A stretch of DNA of 7,163 bases from DASQDN01 sp035630195 (GTDB lineage Bacteria > Acidobacteriota > Terriglobia > Bryobacterales > Bryobacteraceae), in NCBI GenBank assembly GCA_035630195.1, contig DASQLD010000708.1, forward strand, positions 1-7,163, written 5' to 3'. Positions 1 through 5,915 of the stretch are shown here, one piece after another. The notes under the pieces are model-generated. The model had not been told where the DNA came from and did not search any database. It saw only the letters and a program-made list of their open reading frames with translations. The translations under genes and the position numbers were made by a program. Positions within the stretch are counted from its first letter, which is position 1; each line of letters opens with the position of its first letter.

Positions 1-299
1 CGATAACCTTCCTGGTTTTCGCAGAGCAGGACCAGGTGGTTGTAGCGATTTGTGTCGGCTCGGTTTTTGTGCCCCTGCTGTGCGACGTAAACTTCGCAAC
101 CGATGACGGGCCGAATCCCCTTCGCCGTTGCCGCATTGTAGAACTCTACCGCGCCGAAGAGGTTGCCGTGATCTGTCATGGCGACGGCCGGCATCTTCAG
201 TTGCTCGACGGTCTGCATCAGACGACCTATTTCGCAAGCGCCATCGAGTAGCGAGTAATCGGTGTGGCAGTGCAGGTGAACGAATGGAGTATCGGACAT
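1..299 (-). CDS. dnaE: DNA polymerase III alpha subunit (DnaE), N-terminal part, runs off the left edge
   Basis: This is the start of the replicative DNA polymerase catalytic subunit, which synthesises DNA in the cytoplasmic holoenzyme. Only 99 codons plus two bases are present of a protein normally above 1100 residues. The ATG at 299 opens directly into the PHP domain. HLHCHTDYSLLDG lies at residues 8-20, AMTDHGNLFGAVEFY at 40-54 and IGCEVYV at 67-73. The PHP metal ligands expected in this stretch (His8, His10, Asp19, His44, Glu69) are all there. In E. coli DnaE several of these are lost, so this copy looks like the type with a metal-binding PHP site. No Shine-Dalgarno sequence is evident before the ATG. 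The gene lies 70 bp downstream of the LRR gene on the same strand, with a possible promoter in the gap. The family call is secure; the organism's other DnaE copies, if any, cannot be judged. Confidence 0.95.
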   Translation of the reverse strand, partial: MSDTPFVHLHCHTDYSLLDGACEIGRLMQTVEQLKMPAVAMTDHGNLFGAVEFYNAATAKGIRPVIGCEVYVAQQGHKNRADTNRYNHLVLLCENQEGY

Positions 300-332
300 T
301 AGCTTACGTAACGCGTGGGGAGGGACACCACT

Positions 333-338
333 ATTGTA
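333..338 (-). promoter_or_regulatory. Possible -10 box for dnaE
   Basis: The minus strand reads TACAAT here, 33 bp before the dnaE ATG, which would give a leader of roughly 27 nt. No good -35 hexamer sits at 16-18 bp. The nearest resemblance, CTGACG, is only 14 bp away and lies in the tandem repeat. This is a weak call based on the -10 match and position alone. Confidence 0.25.
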
Positions 339-367
339 GCGTCAGAGTGTAGCGTCAGAGTGTAGAG
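335..367. repeat. 13-bp tandem repeat, 2.5 copies, upstream of dnaE
   Basis: TGTAGCGTCAGAG occurs twice back to back (335-347 and 348-360). It is followed by TGTAG at 361-365, which begins a third, degenerate copy. The repeat fills half of the 70-bp gap between the LRR gene and dnaE. Read on the minus strand each copy contains GACGCTACA, so a possible -10 box is partly duplicated. It may be simple slippage or a functional leader element. Confidence 0.85.
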
Positions 368-369
368 TC

Positions 370-1100
370 CTAATCCGCGTCTACGATCCGACAGTCCGGC
401 AACGCCTGTCGGAGCCGTTCGAACCCCTGCTGAGTTATCTCGGTGTGCCGAACGTTGAGCTCGCGAAGGTTCTGCCACTTGGAGAGCATCGGGACTATAT
501 CGTCGGTGAGGCGACAGCGCGTGAGCCAGAGTATTTGGAGATTCGGCAAACCAGCTAACTCACGAGCCCCCTCGTCCGTGACGAGATGCGCACAGATATC
601 GAGGTGCTTCAGGCTGCGCATCGACGCGACTGTTTTCATGCCGATATCAGTGACGCGCGGGCCGAGCCAGAGGACTTCAAGATTGCTGTTCTCGAAATGT
701 CGGAGGCCCTGATCAGTGAGACCCGTCATATGTATTTCGAGTTGTCGAAGTGTCGAGATGGGCGCCAGAGTTTTTGCGCACGCATCTCCCACTCGCCGGC
801 AGCCTTCGAGTCTCACGTCCTGCAATGGGAGCGTGGCCAATCGCGTAAAATCACCGAGATTATTCGTGTATGCGAGGCACAGAGACCGGAGTTCTTTCAG
901 CGGCGCAAGATGCTGGAAAAGCCCGTCGTCGATCGGCATTTCCCCCAGTACCAAACCCTTCAGCCGAGTAAGCCGGCTTAATCCAGGCGATCATTCGTTA
1001 GTGGACCGCCCCAAATCACGAGTTCTTCCAGATCCGTGCGACTCTGCAACTGTTGGATCTGGTCGTCTGAAATATTCTGCCCGTCGAAGGTAAGTTTCAT
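370..1100 (-). CDS. Leucine-rich-repeat protein, interrupted by a -1 frameshift
   Basis: This is a ribonuclease-inhibitor-like LRR protein with no visible signal peptide or membrane segment, so probably cytoplasmic; its role is unknown. The ATG at 1100 shares ATGA with the stop of the upstream mutarotase-like gene, which supports this start. The first frame gives 40 residues (MKLTFDGQNISDDQ..., ending in NDRLD) and stops at TAA 980-978. The same repeat pattern resumes in the -1 frame from 981 (LSRLTRLKGLVL...) to TAG at 370. Restoring one T (GATTTAAG in place of GATTAAG) gives a continuous protein of 243 residues. About seven repeats of the LTDxGLxxL...LxxLxL type follow, closing with a C-terminal cap (GFERLRQALPDCRI) familiar from such proteins. 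Codons on both sides look undamaged, so this is either a recent mutation, an assembly error or, less likely, recoding. If the first frame is ignored, the downstream piece could start at a TTG at 954. Confidence 0.8.
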
Positions 1101-2134
1101 CCAAACAGGGCGGAAAGATCACCCGAGTTTGATTGCGCGATCCGAGCTTCGTATCGGACCGTTACTTTGGTCTTCGCAGGAATCCAACGGAAGCCCGGCA
1201 CACCGAAGAGAGAGCCGCGATCGATCATCTGACGCCGCGTTTCAGGCATGGGCGAGACGCCGAACTCGAATCCGCGGGTGACAGTCTGGGCGTTCCATGG
1301 CGATGGCTTTCGCGCACGATTTTCCTCCCAGATACCACACCAAGGGAAATCTTCGCGCCGCCAGCGGTAGCCAATTAATACACCCGACGTGGGTGAATAG
1401 GCGGCAAATGAAGCATGGTCCTTCTGTGGATCCATCAGGTGCGTCGTGAATCCCGCCGATTGCGCAAAAGTAGGATATACGCTCAGGTCGATCGTTCCCC
1501 CTTTGCGTGCAGGAGCGTGAGGCCAGAGGAACTCGGCCGCTGGTGGATAAAGATCGCCGAAGTCGCCGTCGTATGTTCTAGAGCGAACCGCGGTCAGCGA
1601 GAAGCGGGTCTTGCCGGGATCAAGAAACGGAGGACCAAGCGTAACGTGCTGAGTCCACGCGATAGGCCGGTCGAGCCTACCCGTATTCTCGACCGATTCG
1701 ATGATCTTTACCGATTGACCGTCGAGTGAGAGCGTACGCTCTACCATCAGCTGTGAGGAGGGCAGGCTCACGCGCATTATCAACGAATCACCATTGAATG
1801 TGGCTTGGTAGGGGTTGACCGATGCCTCGCCATGTACCGTGACACCCGCGGCGGCTTCTTCCGCAGATGGACCGCCGAACAGGTCGACGCAGAGATTGTG
1901 GCCCATGATCCCAGCCAGCAACTTTGCTTCAGCGTCAGTGCCGTCCTGTGGGTGCTTCTGCGGGCTATACACAGACGGTTCGACGGAGGGCCAGGGAGGC
2001 GTCCAAAGGGGATTGACGCCGGTCGGCTTATGAAGGATCTCCGCTATATGGCCGCCTTCGACAAGGGCGGTCAGGCGTATGTTGCCGTTCTCAAGGGAGA
2101 CGGCGCGGCGACCGCGATATTCGGTGTGCGGCAT
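1097..2134 (-). CDS. Galactose-mutarotase-fold protein (aldose 1-epimerase-like)
   Basis: This 345-residue protein has the beta-rich pattern of the galactose mutarotase-like/carbohydrate-binding superfamily, whose enzymes interconvert alpha and beta anomers of sugars. Visible landmarks are the N-terminal strand pair (YRGRRAVSLENGNIRL, residues 6-21), GVTVHGEA at 97-104 with His101, TQHVTLGPPF at 161-170 with His163, GIWEEN at 267-272, and RGFEFG at 287-292 with Glu290. Two His and one C-terminal Glu are the usual mutarotase catalytic set. I infer the match from position and have not aligned it. There is no signal peptide, so it is probably cytoplasmic. The ATG at 2134 lies only 15 bp after the encoded CCA of tRNA-Arg, with no Shine-Dalgarno site. 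The stop overlaps the LRR start, so the two genes are probably co-expressed. The true substrate is unknown; a non-catalytic sugar-binding role is possible. Confidence 0.72.
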   Translation of the reverse strand: MPHTEYRGRRAVSLENGNIRLTALVEGGHIAEILHKPTGVNPLWTPPWPSVEPSVYSPQKHPQDGTDAEAKLLAGIMGHNLCVDLFGGPSAEEAAAGVTVHGEASVNPYQATFNGDSLIMRVSLPSSQLMVERTLSLDGQSVKIIESVENTGRLDRPIAWTQHVTLGPPFLDPGKTRFSLTAVRSRTYDGDFGDLYPPAAEFLWPHAPARKGGTIDLSVYPTFAQSAGFTTHLMDPQKDHASFAAYSPTSGVLIGYRWRREDFPWCGIWEENRARKPSPWNAQTVTRGFEFGVSPMPETRRQMIDRGSLFGVPGFRWIPAKTKVTVRYEARIAQSNSGDLSALFG

Positions 2135-2149
2135 AAAAGCGGTGGAAAT

Positions 2150-2226
2150 TGGTAGGAACGGGCAGATTCGAACTGCCGACCTGCCGCTTAGGAGGCGGCC
2201 GCTCTATCCATCTGAGCTACGTTCCC
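2150..2226 (-). tRNA. tRNA-Arg (anticodon CCT), CCA encoded
   Basis: A full cloverleaf reads on the minus strand. The acceptor stem is GGGAACG/CGTTCCT with a G1-U72 wobble. The D stem is GCTC/GAGC around a loop containing GG. The anticodon stem is GCCGC/GCGGC with loop CTCCTAA, and the T stem is GGCAG/CTGCC with loop TTCGAAT. The anticodon CCT is at 2192-2190 and reads AGG. The discriminator base is A at 2153, followed by a genome-encoded CCA (2152-2150). The gene lies between the divergent membrane-protein gene and the mutarotase-like gene, and is probably transcribed into the latter. Confidence 0.97.
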
Positions 2227-2236
2227 ACGTATGTTC

Positions 2237-2242
2237 ATTCTA
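2237..2242 (-). promoter_or_regulatory. Possible -10 box for tRNA-Arg
   Basis: TAGAAT on the minus strand ends 10 bp before the first base of the mature tRNA. A -35 element at 17 bp spacing (TCTACT) is poor. The 42-bp gap must also hold the promoter of the divergent plus-strand genes, for which TAAAAT at 2252-2257 is the only -10-like match. Low confidence, resting on location. Confidence 0.3.
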
Positions 2243-2268
2243 TCTAAACGGTAAAATCAAGTAGAGTC

Positions 2269-2523
2269 GTGATTAAGAAGTTCTTCCAACACGTGATTCC
2301 GGGCGTTCTCAAGCCCCTTCGGGTCCTCTGGAATGAGGTCATCGGGTTTCTCTTTCTGGCCTTTGCGGTCTGGTCAGTTCCTTCGGCCTACCGCAACATC
2401 CGGGATTTTCGTGGCGATCCCGACAGCCTGTTCCGTGCCATCTTGAGTTGTGTCTTCGCGTTGATCATGATCTACTTTGGCGTTACCTCGTTTATGCGCG
2501 CCAGGAAGATCTCCAGATCATGA
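2269..2523 (+). CDS. Small two-helix membrane protein of unknown function
   Basis: An 84-residue protein starting with GTG at 2269. I do not recognise a named family. It has a basic, amphipathic N-terminus (MIKKFFQHVI...), a first hydrophobic helix at about residues 24-40 (EVIGFLFLAFAVWSVPS), a short charged loop with RDFRGDPDS (45-53), and a second helix at about 57-76. The tail RARKISRS is strongly basic, which predicts that both termini lie in the cytoplasm. Only a weak purine stretch (AGTAGAG) precedes the start. The stop overlaps the mutase ATG as ATGA, so the two are probably translated together. That coupling is the only functional hint. The reading frame is well supported by its composition, two clear helices and the overlap. 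Confidence 0.75.
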   Translation: MIKKFFQHVIPGVLKPLRVLWNEVIGFLFLAFAVWSVPSAYRNIRDFRGDPDSLFRAILSCVFALIMIYFGVTSFMRARKISRS

Positions 2524-4013
2524 ACGATGAGCTCCCTGGCCAGTATCCGTTCACCCGGGGTATCTATTCCGACATGTATGCGAGCCGGCTTTGGACGATG
2601 CGGCAGTATGCCGGGTTCGGTTCAGCAGAGGAGAGCAATCGCCGCTACAAGTATCTTCTCTCCCAAGGCATAACAGGCCTATCTGTAGCGTTCGACCTCC
2701 CCACACAAATGGGCATGGATTCGGATCATCCGCTCGCGGCTGGTGAGGTCGGTCGTGTCGGTGTCGCTGTGTGCTCGCTCAGAGACATGGAAAGACTGTT
2801 CGACGGCATCGAGCTGCAGGGAATAACCACGTCGATGACCATTAACTCGACCGCTTCGATCCTGCTGGCTTTCTATATGCTCGTCGCGCGTGGTCAGGGG
2901 GCCGACGTCAAGCGCATTTCAGGGACGATCCAGAACGACATCCTTAAGGAGTACATCGCCCGCGGCACTTACATCTATCCGCCTCGTCCGGCGATGCGGA
3001 TTATCACAGATCTGTTTGCATGGGCCGGCAAAGAGATGCCGGATTGGAACACGATCTCGATCAGCGGATATCACATTCGCGAAGCCGGATCGACAGCCGC
3101 GCAAGAGGTAGCGTTCACGATGGCGAATGCCATCGCCTACATCGAGGCCGCGTTGCACGCTGGCCTAACGATCGATTCGTTCGCTCCGCGGCTATCGTTC
3201 TTCTTCAATGCTCACAACAATCTACTTGAAGAGGTCGCCAAGTACAGAGCAGCGCGACGGCTGTACGCGACGCTGATGAAGAAACGATTCGGAGCTCGTT
3301 CGGCGAAGTCGATGATGCTGCGGTTTCATGCCCAAACAGCCGGCTCGACTTTGACTGCCCAGCAGTCTGATGTAAATCTTGTGCGTGTCGCATATCAAGC
3401 TCTGGCGGCGGTGCTCGGTGGGGCGCAATCGCTGCATACGAATTCACGTGACGAAGCTCTGTCGCTCCCCACAGAGGACTCGGCGCGGCTCGCCCTGCGC
3501 ACCCAGCAAATTATTGCGTACGAGGCGGGCATAACGCAGCCGGTGGATGCACTCGGCGGTAGTGAATATGTTGAGAGACTGACGAACGAGATCGAACAAC
3601 AGGCGGAAACATATCTGCAGACGATCGACGCGATGGGCGGTACCTTGGCAGCCATCGAGCGCGGTTACATTCAGACCGAGATCCATAACGCAGCTTACGA
3701 GGCCCAGAAGCGTATCGATCGCACGAAGGATATCGTGGTCGGGGTAAATCGCTACCGGCAGGAGGAAGCCACACAGCCGCAGATCTTCCGGTTAGGTTCC
3801 GCGACCGAGACTGCTCAGGTTGCTGCCGTGCGGCAACTCCGAGCCTCACGTAGTTGTACTGAGACGCAAGCCCGGCTGGATGATCTCGAACGCGCGGCGC
3901 GTTCAACTGACAACCTCATGCCTTTCATCGTTGAAGCCGCGAGGGCTTACTCTACGGTCGGTGAAATCTCAGACCGGCTGCGTCGCGTTTTCGGTGAATA
4001 CCAGGAAGGTTAG
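2520..4013 (+). CDS. Methylmalonyl-CoA mutase, catalytic (large/alpha) subunit without B12 domain
   Basis: This enzyme rearranges (R)-methylmalonyl-CoA and succinyl-CoA using adenosylcobalamin, in propionate and branched-chain catabolism. The 497 residues cover the CoA-binding TIM barrel: RLWTMRQYAGFGSAEESN (23-40), VAFDLPTQMGMDSDHP (56-71), SGTIQNDILKEYIARGTYIY (134-153), ISISGYHIREAGSTA (179-193) and QSLHTNSRDEALSLPT (303-318). Tyr30, Arg148 and His185 correspond by spacing to Tyr89, Arg207 and His244 of the Propionibacterium enzyme. Tyr plus Arg fits methylmalonyl-CoA; isobutyryl-CoA mutases carry Phe and Gln at these two sites. The C-terminal cobalamin domain (DxHxxG) is absent, as in split mutases, so a separate small subunit is needed and is not in the window. 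The ATG at 2520 shares ATGA with the upstream gene; AGGA lies 13 nt before it. The protein begins close to the barrel and lacks most of the N-terminal arm usual in the family. The frame is open further upstream to 2448, but that overlaps the neighbour. Confidence 0.92.
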   Translation: MNDELPGQYPFTRGIYSDMYASRLWTMRQYAGFGSAEESNRRYKYLLSQGITGLSVAFDLPTQMGMDSDHPLAAGEVGRVGVAVCSLRDMERLFDGIELQGITTSMTINSTASILLAFYMLVARGQGADVKRISGTIQNDILKEYIARGTYIYPPRPAMRIITDLFAWAGKEMPDWNTISISGYHIREAGSTAAQEVAFTMANAIAYIEAALHAGLTIDSFAPRLSFFFNAHNNLLEEVAKYRAARRLYATLMKKRFGARSAKSMMLRFHAQTAGSTLTAQQSDVNLVRVAYQALAAVLGGAQSLHTNSRDEALSLPTEDSARLALRTQQIIAYEAGITQPVDALGGSEYVERLTNEIEQQAETYLQTIDAMGGTLAAIERGYIQTEIHNAAYEAQKRIDRTKDIVVGVNRYRQEEATQPQIFRLGSATETAQVAAVRQLRASRSCTETQARLDDLERAARSTDNLMPFIVEAARAYSTVGEISDRLRRVFGEYQEG

Positions 4014-4792
4014 GCGGTTGCGCCGCGTTCCTTGAGCCGGTTAATGCTCGCTTGCAGAGCGGAACGATACACCGCGATATCGCTGCTCCAGGAGATGACA
4101 TTGAATCCTAAAGCAATCCATTCGTCGGCCTGGTCCGGACTGCCTGGCTGAATGCCGAGGCGCTTGCCGTGCTTGTTGGCAGCGCTCACAACGGAACGAA
4201 GGGCGTTCAGAAATCGCTCGTGATGAAACTGTGCCGGTATCCCCATCGACACAGTCAAGTCGTAATGACCCACCCATAAAACGTCGACTCCTTCGATCGC
4301 GGCGATCGCTTCGGCATTCTTCACACCGAGTTCTGATTCGATCTGGCAAATCACTACTGAGCTTTCGTTGATTTCGCGGAAGTATTGCTCGGCGTCCGGA
4401 AGGACGTAATCCGTATGGGCTGTGCCGAGTCCTACGCCCCGCTTACCGAGCGGAGCGAATTTTACTGCGTCCACGATCGACTTCGCCGCTTCGGGCGTTT
4501 CGACATTGCCGATCATCACTCCCAACGCTCCGGCGTCCATCGTCCTTGCCAAATAGTGATACAGAGCTTGAGGCACTCGCACGAATGGAGCAAATGCGCA
4601 CGCCTTAGACCAGGCGATCAGGTCACAGATACGTTCCCCATCGAAACCGCTATGCTCCATATCGAACAGTACAAAGTCGAGATCGACGGCTTCAAGGATC
4701 TTGGGCACGCCACGCGTGCCGAACTCCATGATCATGTGTCCTACCGGCATACGACCGGCAGCGATGGCTTCTCGATAGCGATTCGGTTTCAA
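4010..4792 (-). CDS. HpcH/HpaI-family class II (metal-dependent) aldolase
   Basis: This 260-residue protein belongs to the pyruvate aldolases that split 2-oxo-3-deoxy or 4-hydroxy-2-oxo acids into pyruvate and an aldehyde, using a divalent metal in the cytoplasm. Motifs run in family order: FVLFDMEHSGFD (40-51) with His47, PFVRVP (69-74) with Arg72, GVMIGNVET (91-99), PLGKRGVG (114-121), VICQIESELGVKNAEAI (147-163) with metal ligand Glu152, and VLWVGHYDLTVSMGIP (171-186) with metal ligand Asp178. The VGHxDL form replaces the commoner VGPxDL and suggests a distinct subgroup. The start is TTG at 4792. It overlaps the dehydrogenase stop as TTGA and has GGAGG five bases upstream. The next in-frame ATG (residue 15) would remove the first helix. 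Its 3' end overlaps the convergent mutase gene by 4 bp. The exact substrate cannot be read from the sequence; a sugar-acid product is the best guess from context. Confidence 0.88.
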   Translation of the reverse strand: MKPNRYREAIAAGRMPVGHMIMEFGTRGVPKILEAVDLDFVLFDMEHSGFDGERICDLIAWSKACAFAPFVRVPQALYHYLARTMDAGALGVMIGNVETPEAAKSIVDAVKFAPLGKRGVGLGTAHTDYVLPDAEQYFREINESSVVICQIESELGVKNAEAIAAIEGVDVLWVGHYDLTVSMGIPAQFHHERFLNALRSVVSAANKHGKRLGIQPGSPDQADEWIALGFNVISWSSDIAVYRSALQASINRLKERGATA

Positions 4793-5865
4793 ACGGTCCT
4801 CCGGTAGCGGGCCAGCTTCTGCTGAAAACCCGGGCGAGCAATGACTTCCTTATTCACAATGGTTGCGGGAACTTCGCCTCGCGCGATCGTAAGAATGTTC
4901 TCACAGGCTTCCAGGCCATTATCGCGAACGATTTCCTCTGTCCAAGCCAACCCGTGCGGACTGAGTATGACATTGTTGAGTCCGCGTAGGGCACTGTCAG
5001 CAGGCAGAGGCTCCTGTTCGAAAACATCCAGTCCGGCGCCCGCGATTCGATTCGCCGTCAGTGCTCGGATCAGAGCCGCTTCATTGACGATGGGCCCGCG
5101 TGCCGTATTAATGAGATACGCGGTCGGTTTCATGGCGTTTAATTCTTTGTCGCCGATCAGGCCGCGTGTCTGCTGATTCAGGAGCGTATTGACCGTGAGA
5201 AAGTCGCTCTGTGCGAGCAGCTCCTCCATCGTGACCAGTTCGACGCCGAGTTCCCGAGCCTTCTCAGGAGAACCGTAGGGATCCGTTGCGATCAGGCGGC
5301 CAAACTCCAGGGATCGCGTAATCCGGAACATCTCCTGCGCGATATTGCCAAAGCCGACTGAACCGAGGGTTCGCCCCTTGATGTTTCTTCCGAGAGCCGG
5401 AAGGTCCCCTCTCCAGCGCCCGGACTTAACGAGCTTGTCCTGAAGAAGAAGGTTCGTCGTGAGCGCAAAAATGAATGTCAGAATTGCCTCTGCGACCGGC
5501 CGCCGCACCCCGCCCGGAGTAATTGCGAGAGCGATGTCAGCGTTAGTCAACGCATCGACATCGATCATGTCGTATCCTACGCCCCACCGTGCGATCACGG
5601 CAAGCCGCTCAATTCCCTGAACGCTGGCTGCGCCTATATTGAGCGCTAAGGCGAAGATAGCGTCGAACTGGTCCAGAGCTTCGGGAGTGCCGACGTTCCC
5701 CGGCTGCGGCGGCATGGATGCGTATTCGAGTCGTGCGACACCACCGAATTTCTGATCGACTGCCGCTTCGAAGCGACCCTTCGCTTCAGTATAGAAATCG
5801 GGGGTGATACCTACGCGGAAAACGTCCGATGTTTGGTTTGGCCCTGCTGCAGACATTGCAACCAT
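4789..5865 (-). CDS. D-isomer-specific 2-hydroxyacid dehydrogenase (phosphoglycerate dehydrogenase-like)
   Basis: A cytoplasmic NAD(P)-dependent dehydrogenase of 358 residues that interconverts a 2-oxo acid and the D-2-hydroxy acid. An N-terminal substrate domain leads into RWGVGYDMIDVDAL (93-106). The Rossmann motif GSVGFGNIAQ is at 168-177, followed by IATDPYG (192-198), whose Asp195 favours NAD over NADP. Catalytic residues are Arg256 in INTARGP (252-258), Glu285 in DVFEQEPLP (280-288) and His304 in LSPHGLAWTE (301-310). The third glycine of GxGxxG is Ala176. The length is slightly above the usual 310-340 because of extra N-terminal residues. The ATG at 5856 (residue 4) is an equally plausible start, and neither has a clear ribosome-binding site. 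It sits 50 bp after lacI and overlaps the aldolase start, which suggests one operon. The physiological substrate is unknown; a role in serine synthesis is less likely given the neighbours. Confidence 0.9.
   Translation of the reverse strand: MVAMSAAGPNQTSDVFRVGITPDFYTEAKGRFEAAVDQKFGGVARLEYASMPPQPGNVGTPEALDQFDAIFALALNIGAASVQGIERLAVIARWGVGYDMIDVDALTNADIALAITPGGVRRPVAEAILTFIFALTTNLLLQDKLVKSGRWRGDLPALGRNIKGRTLGSVGFGNIAQEMFRITRSLEFGRLIATDPYGSPEKARELGVELVTMEELLAQSDFLTVNTLLNQQTRGLIGDKELNAMKPTAYLINTARGPIVNEAALIRALTANRIAGAGLDVFEQEPLPADSALRGLNNVILSPHGLAWTEEIVRDNGLEACENILTIARGEVPATIVNKEVIARPGFQQKLARYRRTV
4798..4802 (-). promoter_or_regulatory. Shine-Dalgarno site that fixes the aldolase TTG start
   Basis: The minus strand reads GGAGG five bases before the TTG at 4792, inside the last codons of the dehydrogenase gene. 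It is the clearest ribosome-binding site in the window and favours the TTG over the internal ATG at 4750. Confidence 0.75.
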
Positions 5866-5875
5866 TGGTGACTCG

Positions 5876-5881
5876 ATTATA
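5876..5881 (-). promoter_or_regulatory. Possible internal -10 box before the dehydrogenase gene
   Basis: The minus strand has a perfect TATAAT (within CTATATAAT) 10 bp before the ATG at 5865. The transcript would be nearly leaderless. No -35 match is found at 17 bp (CTAGTC). The 50-bp gap after lacI shows no terminator hairpin, so read-through from lacI is as likely as a separate promoter. Confidence 0.25.
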
Positions 5882-5915
5882 TAGGCACGGAGATAACCGA
5901 CTAGGGATTTATAGA

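Noticed and set aside
586..981. Plus-strand open frame of 131 codons opposite the LRR gene
   Set aside because: It is a mirror of the repeated LRR coding sequence with no recognisable domain.
962..981. Programmed -1 ribosomal frameshift in the LRR gene
   Set aside because: A short hairpin follows, but there is no slippery heptamer; a one-base deletion is the simpler reading. Kept only as an option in the findings.
2079..2264. Plus-strand open frame of 61 codons containing GRNGQIRTADLPLRRRPLYPSE
   Set aside because: It is the translation of the antisense of tRNA-Arg, a well-known kind of false gene.
2448..2519. Upstream extension of the mutase frame by 24 codons
   Set aside because: It overlaps the membrane-protein gene, shows no mutase-like sequence (MCLRVDHDLLWRYLVYARQ), and the ATGA at 2520 is the natural start.
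4385..4807. Plus-strand open frame of 140 codons opposite the aldolase
   Set aside because: The minus strand encodes a complete aldolase with all active-site motifs; the opposite frame has none.
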